64,000 nt of DNA from Weissella bombi (GTDB taxonomy: Bacteria > Bacillota > Bacilli > Lactobacillales > Lactobacillaceae): assembly GCF_900094835.1 (NCBI RefSeq), contig NZ_FMAO01000007.1, positions 1 through 64,000 on the forward strand, given 5' to 3'. A program made the position numbers and the translations under genes. The notes under the pieces were generated by a model. The model saw only the letters and a list, made by a program, of their open reading frames with translations, ran no database searches and was not told the DNA's origin. The stretch's first letter is position 1, and each line of letters opens with the position of its first letter. Of the stretch, positions 1-9,353 are shown one piece after another.

Positions 1-222
<222 letters not shown>

Positions 223-413
223 AAAAGTTTGAGTATAACTCAATTTTTGTTACTTTAATTGTTTAACAGAAGTTAAACGAATTTATTAGCGAATTGACTT
301 CGCAAATGTTTTTTGTTTCAAGCTTAATGCTTGAAGACCCTACACATTTGTTCTATCGAAACGATATTCAGTTTTCAATGATCAACGTCGTTGTCTCGTT
401 GACAACTTAATCT

Positions 414-441
414 ATTATACAGAACTGATTTTAAAAGTCAA
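414..441 (-). promoter_or_regulatory. rrn promoter P2
   Basis: On the minus strand a -35 box TTGACT (441-436) and a perfect -10 box TATAAT (419-414) are separated by 16 bp. It sits about 190 nt upstream of the 16S start. The leader between contains a TTGAAAACTGAAT stretch typical of rrn leader and spacer antitermination regions in lactic acid bacteria. Confidence 0.85.
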
Positions 442-497
442 CAACTTATTTAATCAATGTTTTGTATAATTGCCTGCAGTATTTCGACCGCTTATAT

Positions 498-526
498 AAT
501 ATACCGTAGAAATGAATGTTCGTCAA
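498..526 (-). promoter_or_regulatory. rrn promoter P1
   Basis: On the minus strand a -35 box TTGACG (526-521) and a -10 box TATATT (503-498) are separated by 17 bp, about 85 bp upstream of P2. Tandem promoters are usual for Firmicute rRNA operons. Confidence 0.75.
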
Positions 527-593
527 CAACTTGTTTTAATTTAATTTTCACGAACAATTTTATTTAAATAAATTCTGGTATTTTATATTTCAA

Positions 594-655
594 AATAAAA
601 AAATCCCACTGAAATATCGTAAAGTTACCCTTACATATATCTCAGTGAGATTTTT
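594..655 (-). terminator. Terminator after ltaS
   Basis: The minus-strand transcript has inverted arms AAAATCTCACTGAGATAT and ATATTTCAGTGGGATTTT followed by a T-rich run. It lies 25 bp past the ltaS stop codon and separates ltaS from the rrn promoters. Confidence 0.8.
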
Positions 656-679
656 AATTACTTATTTACAGAATAGATA

Positions 680-2884
680 CTACTGACCGTTGGTTGAAGC
701 ATCGGTATTCGCTGTTCCATCCCCGTTTTCATTATTCTGCGTATCATCACTGTTTTCAGAAGATTCAGATGATGACGAAGCCTCCTGAATAGTTTGCGGC
801 TCACCGCCTAGTTCAGGTGCATCTGTTATATAATCCTTTAGCGTTGATTTATCACCATGTTGTGCTTTAAGTGATGTTTTATGCTCTTTATTCATTTTCT
901 TTAGTAAACTCATACCCTTAGCTTTTTGATATGAATAATCTTTACGATTAACCTTTTTAAAATCGTTAGATTTGTAGAAACGAAGTAAATCACCTGTTTG
1001 AACATCGTCAGAATAAGTTAACATCTTATCAACATATTCTTGTGTTTGTTCAATAATCTCTTTTGCTCTTGGATCTTCCTTCGGTGAAATCTTTGTACCC
1101 GTTGCAGTTACATAGTAATTACCACCATACTTCATGTATTCAGCAGATACCCAATCACCATTTCTAAACGGCACAATTTGACGACGATTTTGACTTAACA
1201 AGTCTTGTCCAAATTGAATATCATCTTGAGTTGATTTTCCTAGCAAGTGCAAAATTGTTGGCATCACATCAATCTCACCACCGTACGTGTGATTAACACC
1301 ACCCTTCAAACCTGGCGCATGAACCATAAACGGTACCTTTTGCCAGTTAGCTAAGTCATAATTGGTAGTAGTCTTCTTACCCGTTAATTTAGCAATTGCA
1401 GCCTTATGGTTTTCAGAAATACCATAATGGTCACCATATAAAGCAATCACTGTATTATCATATAGTCCTGATTTCTTCATCCAGTTCAAGAATTCAGCAA
1501 ATGATTGATCTAAATAACGTGCCGTTTGTACATAACCATCGACTGTTTTATCGTTAGTCTTAGTTTTAGCAATTGACGTATTTTGTTTATCTAAATCATA
1601 TGGATAATGATTTGTAACCGTAATAACCTTTGAATAGAATGGCTGTGGTAGCTGCTCTAGATACTTCGCAGAATCCTTCAAAAAAATCTTATCTTTCATA
1701 CCATAACCAATGTTGTAATTAGCATTATCAGCATTCTTAAAATATGGCTTACTGAAGAAATAATCATATCCCCATGATTTATAAGTATTATCACGATTCC
1801 AGAATGAAGCAACATCCCCATGGAAAGCCGCTGTTGTGTATCCTTGCTGATCTAGAATAGCTGGTACAGCTTGATACGTATTTGATGTTCCATAGTTAAC
1901 CATTGCTGAACCTGACGCTGTTCCAAATAGACCAGTCTCCAACATCATTTCAGCATCAGCAGTCTTACCTTGTCCAACTTGATTATAAAAATTATCAAAT
2001 GATAATGTATTTTGATCATGATAGAACTTATTTAAGTTTGGTGTTACTTCAACTCCATCCACCTTATAATCAATCAAAAATTGTTGGAATGACTCCAAGT
2101 GGAACATAATAACGTTCTTACCTTTTTCCTTACCAAAATAAGTCGCATTCTGTAAGGCTTGATTATCCTTAACGTAATTTTTGATTTTATTTAAGTCTTT
2201 AGCGTTAGCATCTTTCTTAACATCCGCTGTCTGCTTAGTTTTAAACATATTGTAAGCAGCGTACTCATTAAGACCAAGATACTTAACAATGTAGTTATTA
2301 TCAAACGTTCGTGTTAATAGTCCCGAACGATCTTTACTTGAAATACCATAACCCACTAGCATCAAAACAATACCAAAGATAGTCGTTAACGCTGCAAAAC
2401 GCTTTTGGACAACTACTTTATCGTACTTAATACGTTTAAATACTAATAACAACACTAAAACAACAATGTCTAAAAATACCAAAAAATCAAAAGGACTAAT
2501 AATCTGAGCAATTGACTTCCCTAAATTATTGTCTACTGAACCACCAGAATTAATAATATTTAAAGACAAAAAATCTGAAAATTCACGATAATACAGCATA
2601 TTAGCGAATAGCCAAATTGACTGTATTAAATTAATCAAAATCATTAACCAATAGGCAACCTTACCGCGGAAGTATAAAGCAATACTTAGCAAGATGATTG
2701 CTGTCGGCAATGGATTTATAACTAAAATAAATTCTTGAAGCGTTCCTTTAACACCTAAAGAAAAGCTTGTTTTATAAGCCCAATAAGTTTTAATCCATAC
2801 TAAAAATACAGATAGCAAGAAAAAGCCAACAGTGGCATTAAAATCTGGCCACTTCTTCTTAATGGCTAACATAATTCGTTGCAT
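680..2884 (-). CDS. ltaS: Lipoteichoic acid synthase (LtaS-type polyglycerolphosphate synthase)
   Basis: The product polymerises glycerol phosphate from phosphatidylglycerol onto a glycolipid anchor at the outer membrane face. The ~734-aa protein has about five N-terminal membrane helices (to about residue 180) and an extracellular sulfatase-like domain. Visible active-site elements are the metal-binding Glu in FHLES (~264), the catalytic Thr in GQGKTADAE (~308) and the YGDHYG motif (~485). The last ~35 residues are rich in Ser, Asn and Glu, an unusual tail of unknown role. I placed the start at the ATG at 2884, because GGAGAG stands 7 bp upstream; the ATG at 2902 has no ribosome binding site. 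It is last in a run of glycolipid genes, which fits LTA assembly. Which of several possible LtaS paralogues this is cannot be told. Confidence 0.93.
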   Translation of the reverse strand: MQRIMLAIKKKWPDFNATVGFFLLSVFLVWIKTYWAYKTSFSLGVKGTLQEFILVINPLPTAIILLSIALYFRGKVAYWLMILINLIQSIWLFANMLYYREFSDFLSLNIINSGGSVDNNLGKSIAQIISPFDFLVFLDIVVLVLLLVFKRIKYDKVVVQKRFAALTTIFGIVLMLVGYGISSKDRSGLLTRTFDNNYIVKYLGLNEYAAYNMFKTKQTADVKKDANAKDLNKIKNYVKDNQALQNATYFGKEKGKNVIMFHLESFQQFLIDYKVDGVEVTPNLNKFYHDQNTLSFDNFYNQVGQGKTADAEMMLETGLFGTASGSAMVNYGTSNTYQAVPAILDQQGYTTAAFHGDVASFWNRDNTYKSWGYDYFFSKPYFKNADNANYNIGYGMKDKIFLKDSAKYLEQLPQPFYSKVITVTNHYPYDLDKQNTSIAKTKTNDKTVDGYVQTARYLDQSFAEFLNWMKKSGLYDNTVIALYGDHYGISENHKAAIAKLTGKKTTTNYDLANWQKVPFMVHAPGLKGGVNHTYGGEIDVMPTILHLLGKSTQDDIQFGQDLLSQNRRQIVPFRNGDWVSAEYMKYGGNYYVTATGTKISPKEDPRAKEIIEQTQEYVDKMLTYSDDVQTGDLLRFYKSNDFKKVNRKDYSYQKAKGMSLLKKMNKEHKTSLKAQHGDKSTLKDYITDAPELGGEPQTIQEASSSSESSENSDDTQNNENGDGTANTDASTNGQ

Positions 2885-3001
2885 TATATTCTCTCCAAAC
2901 ATTTTTTAACTGCCAAGCAGCTATCTATTTTTTTAAATCAGTATCTAATCTAATAATTAAACAGAAGTCATATTAAAAATATCATAAAACACCACTGTAT
3001 T

Positions 3002-3256
3002 TTAAAAAGATTCCTTAAACTCCGATAATGCTTCATAAACATCAATAGCTAATAAATCCACATCATCAAAGGCAAAGCGTTGGTGTTTTGCTTGATTAGT
3101 TTCCAACGCAAACATGCCTGATACCGAATCGTACAAAACAGTTACCACCGATACACCAAAAACGCTAAAATCACGTTGTTGTAATGTTGTGCGATGATCT
3201 TGCACCATTGCATTAATGCGATGCACTATTTTATCCAAATTATTTTCTATCGGCAT
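3002..3256 (-). CDS. DUF1797 / YkuJ-like small protein
   Basis: This 84-aa cytoplasmic protein resembles the YkuJ/DUF1797 family in length and in the C-terminal pattern YPFDNIDMVSIEIFELL-like, here FAFDDVDLLAIDVYEAL. The family is common in Bacilli and has no established function. A GAGG ribosome binding site precedes the ATG by 7 bp. It is 13 bp downstream of the flippase-like gene and 118 bp upstream of ltaS, so it belongs to the glycolipid/LTA gene run. The gap before ltaS could hold a separate promoter, but I saw no good one. Confidence 0.75.
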   Translation of the reverse strand: MPIENNLDKIVHRINAMVQDHRTTLQQRDFSVFGVSVVTVLYDSVSGMFALETNQAKHQRFAFDDVDLLAIDVYEALSEFKESF

Positions 3257-3269
3257 TTGTTTAACCTCA

Positions 3270-4268
3270 CTATTTTGATTTTACGTTAAACGCAATTATT
3301 CCCGCAAACATCCCCAAATAGTATGTAATGATACGCCATAAAAACATTGCACAAACTAATAGTCCTGCATTAGGTAAGAACGTTGAAAAAATCATTGAAA
3401 ATCCAATTTCAGCGCCACCTGTTCCACCAGGAATTGGGAACAAAGAAATAACCATCACGATTAGTACGTGCAAGGACATTACCAAAATAATATTAACATG
3501 TTCTGCTCCCAACGCTAATAAAATGAAATACGGTATTAAATAATAAACCAGTAATTGAACCAAGGTCAATATAACTGCTTTAGTCAACACTAACCAATCA
3601 TGGCTCATACGGATACTCTCCGCATGGAAATTATCAATTTTTTCATTAACTAACATTTGCCAGCCGGCGACTTTATCAGGTTTAATCCACTGCACAGGCT
3701 TAAAACCGATTTTAACCAATGTTCGCGTTAACCCCGGCCAATACATAACCAATAATAAGCCAACAATCACAACAAAATGAATTAGGAAGCCCAATACCAA
3801 AAACCACGCCCATGCTTTCAATTTATCAGCAATAAATTCATAACCCACAACCATGGCAATGAAAAAATTAACAACTATCATTGCTTGATACACAACAAAT
3901 TTCATCAATAAAATCGAACCCGCTCGTCCTGGATCAACACCGGCTTGAATTAGTGTAATCAACTGCATTGGTTGTCCACCTGCAGCAAATGGCGTAATAC
4001 CATTACCAAATTGTTCAACTAACGGTATCCGAACTGCGTTTGACCATGATAACTTTTCATGTGAATCATCCACAAAAATTTTAACAACAACAGATTCAAT
4101 TAATAAATAAGCAGCCATCGCTAATACTGCGACTAGTAACCACCACCAATTAGCGTTGCTTAAATCATGAGCAAGCTGACTCATGCTGACATTTTTAAAT
4201 GACCAATAGAAAATACCAGCTCCGGCAATCATCATCAAAACGAACACAATGCTATTACGCCTTGTCAT
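3270..4268 (-). CDS. Lysylphosphatidylglycerol synthase/flippase-type integral membrane protein (UPF0104 family)
   Basis: The 332-aa protein has about eight hydrophobic segments. It carries the family motif around residues 90-105 (EQFGNGITPFAAGGQP) and a second conserved block PIPGGTGGAEIGF near residue 285. These match the membrane domain of MprF and the UPF0104 family, which lacks the aminoacyl-transferase domain; no soluble C-terminal domain is present here. In MprF the equivalent domain moves lipids across the membrane. Its start overlaps the stop of the upstream glycosyltransferase (TAATG) and its ribosome binding site is GAGG. The neighbourhood suggests a role in moving or handling LTA glycolipid anchors, which is inference. 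Confidence 0.8.
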   Translation of the reverse strand: MTRRNSIVFVLMMIAGAGIFYWSFKNVSMSQLAHDLSNANWWWLLVAVLAMAAYLLIESVVVKIFVDDSHEKLSWSNAVRIPLVEQFGNGITPFAAGGQPMQLITLIQAGVDPGRAGSILLMKFVVYQAMIVVNFFIAMVVGYEFIADKLKAWAWFLVLGFLIHFVVIVGLLLVMYWPGLTRTLVKIGFKPVQWIKPDKVAGWQMLVNEKIDNFHAESIRMSHDWLVLTKAVILTLVQLLVYYLIPYFILLALGAEHVNIILVMSLHVLIVMVISLFPIPGGTGGAEIGFSMIFSTFLPNAGLLVCAMFLWRIITYYLGMFAGIIAFNVKSK

Positions 4269-5308
4269 TAATCTACCTCATTATTATCTTCGTTTCTAAC
4301 CTGACTCATATAATAGTCTTCCCATAACTTAGCAACCCGTTCTGCAGAATAATATGCTGAAGCTGCAAGCGCTTGTTGACTGACTTTTTGTTTTAATTCA
4401 TCATCCGTTGCAAGTCTATCCAATTGCGTTTGCATTGCTTGGCGATCATGGGCCGGCAAATAATAGCCCGCAATGATTGCCTGATACAAATCTAAATCAC
4501 GCAAAATAGTTGGCGTTCCTGTACTAAACGCTTCTAGTGCAGACATTGGAAATAGTTCGGTATAACTTGGCAATAGAAACACATCTGCCGCATTATAATA
4601 GTCATTCATTAAATTGCGATCAACAATACCTGGAAAAATTAAATTTTTAGGTGGATTATCAACAACTTTCTTTAGTTCATCATAACCTGCTGTAATAGCA
4701 CCAAATGAAAAACCTCCAACCCAAACAAAAGTCCAATCAGGATTGTCTTTTGCTAGCTGAATAAAGTCAAGCACACCTTTACGAACCTGCACCTGCCCAA
4801 CTCCCAGTACAATAAATTTATCCTCAGGTAAGGACAATTTTTGCCGTAGCGCATGTTTTTGTGTCACCGGCTTAGGAAAAAACACCTTTTTAGAAACAAA
4901 ATTTGGAATGTAAGTAATTTTTTCTCGTTTAACGCCCAGAGCAACTAGCTTATCGATAAACACTGGGTTTACAACCACAATTTTATCCATACGCTTATAA
5001 AACGTCATCATATACCAATAAAATATTTTCTTAAACGGCCACCATAACTTAATAGAGTCCTCAAGTGTTTCTGGAATAAAATGAACATATCCCACTTTAA
5101 CGCCCCGACCAGGTAAGAAAGTATTTAAGAAAAAACCAAAATTAATAGTGTGATAGTGACTGATATCTGTTTTAGCCAAGCTATTAAATTTCAACGCAAA
5201 TTTATCAGGAAATTTCTCAGTCAATAAGTTGACTAGTTCTCGATAAGCTGAGCCGACTCCTTGACCAGGAACAGTTTCTGCAGCAGAAAACATTGTAATT
5301 CGAATCAT
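4268..5308 (-). CDS. Glycolipid glycosyltransferase, GT4 family (CpoA/BgsA-like second-sugar transferase)
   Basis: This 346-aa GT-B enzyme begins MIRITMFSAAETVPGQGVGS, very like CpoA of streptococci. That family adds the second sugar to monoglucosyl-diacylglycerol. The nucleotide-sugar domain carries GVGQVQVRKGV and the acidic motif PSYTELFPMSALEA near residues 250-265, matching the GT4 E-x7-E pattern. There is no signal peptide; the enzyme is expected at the inner membrane face. Its ATG overlaps the stop of the upstream glycosyltransferase by 4 bp (ATGA), indicating translational coupling. The donor and acceptor sugars cannot be read from sequence. Confidence 0.85.
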   Translation of the reverse strand: MIRITMFSAAETVPGQGVGSAYRELVNLLTEKFPDKFALKFNSLAKTDISHYHTINFGFFLNTFLPGRGVKVGYVHFIPETLEDSIKLWWPFKKIFYWYMMTFYKRMDKIVVVNPVFIDKLVALGVKREKITYIPNFVSKKVFFPKPVTQKHALRQKLSLPEDKFIVLGVGQVQVRKGVLDFIQLAKDNPDWTFVWVGGFSFGAITAGYDELKKVVDNPPKNLIFPGIVDRNLMNDYYNAADVFLLPSYTELFPMSALEAFSTGTPTILRDLDLYQAIIAGYYLPAHDRQAMQTQLDRLATDDELKQKVSQQALAASAYYSAERVAKLWEDYYMSQVRNEDNNEVD

Positions 5309-6552
5309 TTTCCTTCTTTATGGAATGGCGTCTTAGATAAAAATGATTTTGCATATTCCAAATCATTACTATCTGCTTCTTCCATATCCTCCTCTTCATG
5401 ATAGACAACCAACGCTTCAGAATAACAATCTAACACGCGTTGTCCAAATGTTACGGCATCAATGTCGTGTAATACTCTGTCACGAACTGCTGGTTGTCCA
5501 ATTACTTGATGGTTAATTTTAGCCATTAAATATTTTACAACAGGTTCTAACAATTCATAACTGTCATCGGCTAATGCACCAATATTGTCATCAATTACAA
5601 CCGTTTCCAAATAAGGGCTACGCATTGCAACAACGGGTGTGTTAGCAGTCATCGCTTCGATGAACGTTAATCCTTGTGTTTCAGATACTGAAGCTGATAA
5701 AAAGACATCAGCCAGCTTGTAGTAACCATACACTTCATCATGATCTACCTCTCCAGTAAAAATGACGTTATCAGAAATTTCTAAAGAACGAACATGATCC
5801 TTTAATTCTGCCATTGCTGGACCACCACCAACTACCAAAAACATTGCATCAGGGATTTTCACTAGTACCTCTGCAAAAATTGATAACGCTGTATCAATAT
5901 TTTTTTCAAATGCAACACGTCCTAATGATAAAACAACAGGTGTTTCTGGAGATAAGCCTAATTTTTCACGTAGTTGTCTACTAGTATCTTCTTTTTCATC
6001 ATGGTGCACATTTACACCAGTTGGGATAATTTCAATTGGCGCAGACACTTTATACTTCGTTAATGTATCATACGTTTGTTTAGAGGGGGCAATGACCCCC
6101 GTCATTCCCATCATATAGCCACGTGCAATAACAGCGACACTTGCTGGTCGAATAATTTTACCGTTGGCAACATAATGTAAATAGTCTTCATAATTTGTAT
6201 GAAATGTATGAATAGCTGGTATTTTTAGTTGACGTGCAACCAATTTCCCGATTAATCCCAGTGAAAATTCAGTTTGTGTATGCACAATATCTAATTGTAA
6301 TTTTTTAGCCAACTGTATGGCTTGAAGCCCCCCACGATAAGATAGGCGGCGATCTTTAAAACCAATAAAAGGAAAACTTGGGAACCGATAGACATCCGGT
6401 TCTAAAACATCCTTTGGTACGTTTGGATCTGTAGAAGTAAATATATATACACGATGGCCACGTGCAATCAGCTGATCACGTAATGTTTGAATTGACGTGA
6501 CAACTCCTGAAACTTGCGGCGCATACGTATCAGTAAATAGCCCAATATTCAT
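5305..6552 (-). CDS. 1,2-diacylglycerol glucosyltransferase, GT4 family (BgsB/alMGS-like)
   Basis: The ~415-aa protein starts MNIGLFTDTYAPQVSGVVTS, the family hallmark of diacylglycerol 3-glucosyltransferases that make the first sugar of the LTA anchor. HTFHTNYEDY and the C-terminal motif SVSETQGLTFIEAM (E-x7-E) are present. The tail is acidic (HEEEDMEEADSND) and then basic. A GTG 18 bp upstream is also open, but the conserved start and AAAGG upstream favour the ATG at 6552. It is first in the run of LTA-glycolipid genes and has its own promoter. Confidence 0.87.
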   Translation of the reverse strand: MNIGLFTDTYAPQVSGVVTSIQTLRDQLIARGHRVYIFTSTDPNVPKDVLEPDVYRFPSFPFIGFKDRRLSYRGGLQAIQLAKKLQLDIVHTQTEFSLGLIGKLVARQLKIPAIHTFHTNYEDYLHYVANGKIIRPASVAVIARGYMMGMTGVIAPSKQTYDTLTKYKVSAPIEIIPTGVNVHHDEKEDTSRQLREKLGLSPETPVVLSLGRVAFEKNIDTALSIFAEVLVKIPDAMFLVVGGGPAMAELKDHVRSLEISDNVIFTGEVDHDEVYGYYKLADVFLSASVSETQGLTFIEAMTANTPVVAMRSPYLETVVIDDNIGALADDSYELLEPVVKYLMAKINHQVIGQPAVRDRVLHDIDAVTFGQRVLDCYSEALVVYHEEEDMEEADSNDLEYAKSFLSKTPFHKEGK

Positions 6553-6586
6553 GACTAACCAGCCTTTCACTAAATAGCTTATTCCT

Positions 6587-6614
6587 TATATAATAACAAA
6601 TTTATATTTGTAAA
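6587..6614 (-). promoter_or_regulatory. Promoter of the glycolipid/LTA operon
   Basis: On the minus strand TTTACA (6614-6609) and TATATA (6592-6587) are separated by 16 bp. The predicted transcription start is about 28 nt upstream of the ATG at 6552. Confidence 0.55.
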
Positions 6615-6629
6615 GGTTAAAAAGCCATA

Positions 6630-6697
6630 TAAAAAGAGTTAGAAAAAATTTTTATTATCCCAATTTAGGATAAACAGTAAATCCATCTAACTCTCAA
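6630..6697 (-). terminator. Terminator of the tsaE-glmM operon
   Basis: The minus-strand transcript has arms GAGTTAGA (6695-6688) and TCTAACTC (about 6643-6636), then TTTTT. The loop is long, about 44 nt. It lies just past the small gene that follows glmM. Confidence 0.65.
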
Positions 6698-6704
6698 AAT
6701 ATAA

Positions 6705-7019
6705 TTAACTAACTTTATTTTCTGCTAAAATTTTTTCAACCACTGCATCCATTTCTGGTGTCCGTTGCCATTCGATAAATTCAGGAATGGCAATGTTGGT
6801 TGGAATATCAAAATTTTCATTAACAAATTTTTCATATTTCATCACATTAGTAGAATGTGGAATATTAATTTTCAAAATACGCACTTTTTTAATCATGCCT
6901 TTTTCAACCGCATACTCAGATTGGCCATTATGCAATAAATTGCCAATTTCCTTATATGTCGAACCATCATTTCGTGTGATTTCTTCAATAATATCCAGAG
7001 TTTGAAAGGCTTCTGCCAT
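6705..7019 (-). CDS. Hypothetical protein, 104 aa, coupled to glmM
   Basis: I do not recognise this family. The protein is soluble, mixed alpha/beta in appearance, slightly acidic, with no signal peptide or membrane segment and no cysteine. Its ATG overlaps the glmM stop by one base (TAATG), so it is translationally coupled to glmM and is the last gene of the long operon. That position suggests a role linked to amino-sugar or envelope metabolism, but nothing in the sequence proves this. Confidence 0.75.
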   Translation of the reverse strand: MAEAFQTLDIIEEITRNDGSTYKEIGNLLHNGQSEYAVEKGMIKKVRILKINIPHSTNVMKYEKFVNENFDIPTNIAIPEFIEWQRTPEMDAVVEKILAENKVS

Positions 7020-8377
7020 TATTCAACACCAACCTCTTGTTGCACAACAGCAACAATTCGGTCAACATATTCTGAAACCAATTCTTGAGTTGTGGCTTCT
7101 GCCATTACACGCAATAAATCTTGAGTACCTGAAGGACGAACTAATACACGACCGTCACCACCCATTTCAGCTTCAACTTCAGCAATCACTTGCTTGATTG
7201 CTTCGTTATCCAAAGCCTCTTTTTTATCTTGTACTTTAACATTCACTAATTTTTGTGGATAAATCGTCATTTCAGCAGCTAGTTCTGACAATGATTTATT
7301 AGTTTCTTGCATAACATGTAGTAATTGCAATGCTGTTAGCATACCATCACCGGTTGTTGCCCAGTCCAAGAATACAACATGCCCTGATTGCTCACCACCA
7401 AGGTTGTAACCAGATTTAAGCATCTCTTCAACAACATAACGATCACCAACAGCCGTCTTAACTGAATGCATATTATTAGCTTCCATCGCCTTATACATAC
7501 CAATATTAGACATTACTGTTGTGACAATCGTATCTTGCTTTAAACGACCATGCGCTGACATATATTTACCAACGATAAACATAATCTGGTCACCATCAAC
7601 AATTTGGCCTTTTTCATCTACTGCAATCAAACGATCACCATCACCATCAAAAGCTAAACCAACTTGTGCTTCTTGTTCTAACACAAATTTAGCTAATGCT
7701 TCAGGATGCGTTGACCCAACATTTTGATTAATGTTAAGTCCATCTGGTGTAGTTCCCATTGTTTCAAAATCAGCACCCATATCAGCAAATAAATTAGCAA
7801 CTAATCCCGACGTCGCACCATTTGCAGCATCAATTGCTAACTTCATACCATCAAGGCTACTTGGAATAGTTGTTTGCAAATATTCAAGATATTTGGCTGT
7901 TCCTTCCTTAAAATCAGCAACAGAGCCTAACCCTTCTGCCGCCGGACGTGGCAACGTGTCTTCTGGTGCATCTAACAAAGCTTCAATTTCACCCTCTAGC
8001 TCATCAGATAGTTTCATACCATCCGAACCAAAGAACTTAATACCATTATCTTCCGCTGGATTATGTGATGCCGTAATTTGAGCACCAGCATCCGCCTTTT
8101 GAGCACGTACTAGATATGCCACACCAGGCGTTGAAATAACATCTAAACGTTGAATTTCAATTCCGACGGATAATAATCCTGAAATTAGTGCATATTCCAA
8201 CATTTGACCTGACATACGTGTATCACGACCTACCAATACACGTGGACGATGATCAACAGCATGGCGCGTCAATACAGCACCACCCATACGACCTAACCGA
8301 AATGCTAATTCAGGCGTTAATTCTTTATTGGCAATACCACGTACGCCATCAGTTCCAAAATAATGTAATTCAACCAT
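7019..8377 (-). CDS. glmM: Phosphoglucosamine mutase
   Basis: The enzyme converts glucosamine-6-phosphate to glucosamine-1-phosphate for UDP-GlcNAc and peptidoglycan synthesis. The 452-aa length is normal. The N-terminus [12 protein letters not shown], the phospho-serine loop ITASHNP (Ser ~104), the magnesium loop FDGDGDR (~245) and the C-terminal phosphate-binding [12 protein letters not shown] are all visible. A GGAG site stands 9 bp before the ATG. It follows cdaA and cdaR, the conserved Firmicute order; GlmM is known to bind and inhibit CdaA in several species. Confidence 0.97.
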   Translation of the reverse strand: MVELHYFGTDGVRGIANKELTPELAFRLGRMGGAVLTRHAVDHRPRVLVGRDTRMSGQMLEYALISGLLSVGIEIQRLDVISTPGVAYLVRAQKADAGAQITASHNPAEDNGIKFFGSDGMKLSDELEGEIEALLDAPEDTLPRPAAEGLGSVADFKEGTAKYLEYLQTTIPSSLDGMKLAIDAANGATSGLVANLFADMGADFETMGTTPDGLNINQNVGSTHPEALAKFVLEQEAQVGLAFDGDGDRLIAVDEKGQIVDGDQIMFIVGKYMSAHGRLKQDTIVTTVMSNIGMYKAMEANNMHSVKTAVGDRYVVEEMLKSGYNLGGEQSGHVVFLDWATTGDGMLTALQLLHVMQETNKSLSELAAEMTIYPQKLVNVKVQDKKEALDNEAIKQVIAEVEAEMGGDGRVLVRPSGTQDLLRVMAEATTQELVSEYVDRIVAVVQQEVGVE

Positions 8378-8383
8378 ACTTTC

Positions 8384-9352
8384 TTACTCCTTAGGTGTGA
8401 CAACTACTGACACTGTCTTTGGGTCTACGCTTTCAGCACCATCTGGTACATTGACCGTTACTTCTTGCTCACTCTTGGCAGTAATGTTTGATAAATCTAC
8501 AACCGCTTCCACGCTCTTTAATTTATTTAACACATCCACATTACCTTTTACCTCAACTTCATTTACAGATCCAGATAATGTAAATTCAGAAGCATTGCCA
8601 TTCTTTGTTTTTAAATCTAACGGTACTTGTTTCGTACCATTACCTTTTTCGATTGGAATTTTTACCGTTGTATCCTGTGGTGACACGGCAACATCAACCG
8701 GATTGTTATTAACGTCAACTGCTTGTAAAGTTACTTTTTGCTTAACTGTTTTTTTAGTATTTCGTTCTAATTGTACATTAGCAACGACACTATCAACAGC
8801 ATCAATTGCATTTTGACGTCCCATAATTTGCACGTTATTAACTGAACTTGTAACTGTACCAACGGTATAACCATCTGCAATTGCGTCCTTATTATAATTC
8901 GTTTTGACCGAATAATAAGATGATGTTCGCTTGTATATCGTTAAATTAACTTTAGGATGTTTGACCTTATAAGTTAAATCCTTATTCAATCCCGTTACCT
9001 TTAAAGTTACCGTATGTGCACCATCGGACAAGTTCTTTAAATTAGCAGAGACTTGAAAATTCTTAGTGTTTTTAGCCGCCGTAACTAATGCAGCTGGTCC
9101 ATTCACCGTTACTTCAACATTATCTGGTGCACCACTAATATAATAATCATCCGTATTAATACCAGTAAATTGAATTGGCACCGTAATTTTTTCTGATCTA
9201 GATGATGCTATTTTACCAATTTTTGAAAGGCCCTCTGTTTGATTATCCGTCCGCCGAGTAGATGACGTTTGTGAATCCGTATAAGCAGACATGAAGATAG
9301 CAACAGCTAATGTTAACAGGCCGTATACCATTTTATCAGTATGCCATTTCAT
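8384..9352 (-). CDS. cdaR: CdaA regulatory protein with YbbR repeats
   Basis: The 322-aa protein has one N-terminal membrane helix (about residues 7-24). The exported part has about three YbbR-like beta-rich repeats, seen as recurring P-x-x-V-x-V and V-x-G-x-x-x-x-x patterns. CdaR modulates the diadenylate cyclase CdaA at the membrane. A GAGGAG site lies 9 bp upstream of the ATG. It is two bases downstream of cdaA and six bases upstream of glmM, so the three are co-transcribed. Confidence 0.93.
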   Translation of the reverse strand: MKWHTDKMVYGLLTLAVAIFMSAYTDSQTSSTRRTDNQTEGLSKIGKIASSRSEKITVPIQFTGINTDDYYISGAPDNVEVTVNGPAALVTAAKNTKNFQVSANLKNLSDGAHTVTLKVTGLNKDLTYKVKHPKVNLTIYKRTSSYYSVKTNYNKDAIADGYTVGTVTSSVNNVQIMGRQNAIDAVDSVVANVQLERNTKKTVKQKVTLQAVDVNNNPVDVAVSPQDTTVKIPIEKGNGTKQVPLDLKTKNGNASEFTLSGSVNEVEVKGNVDVLNKLKSVEAVVDLSNITAKSEQEVTVNVPDGAESVDPKTVSVVVTPKE

Positions 9353-9353
9353 A

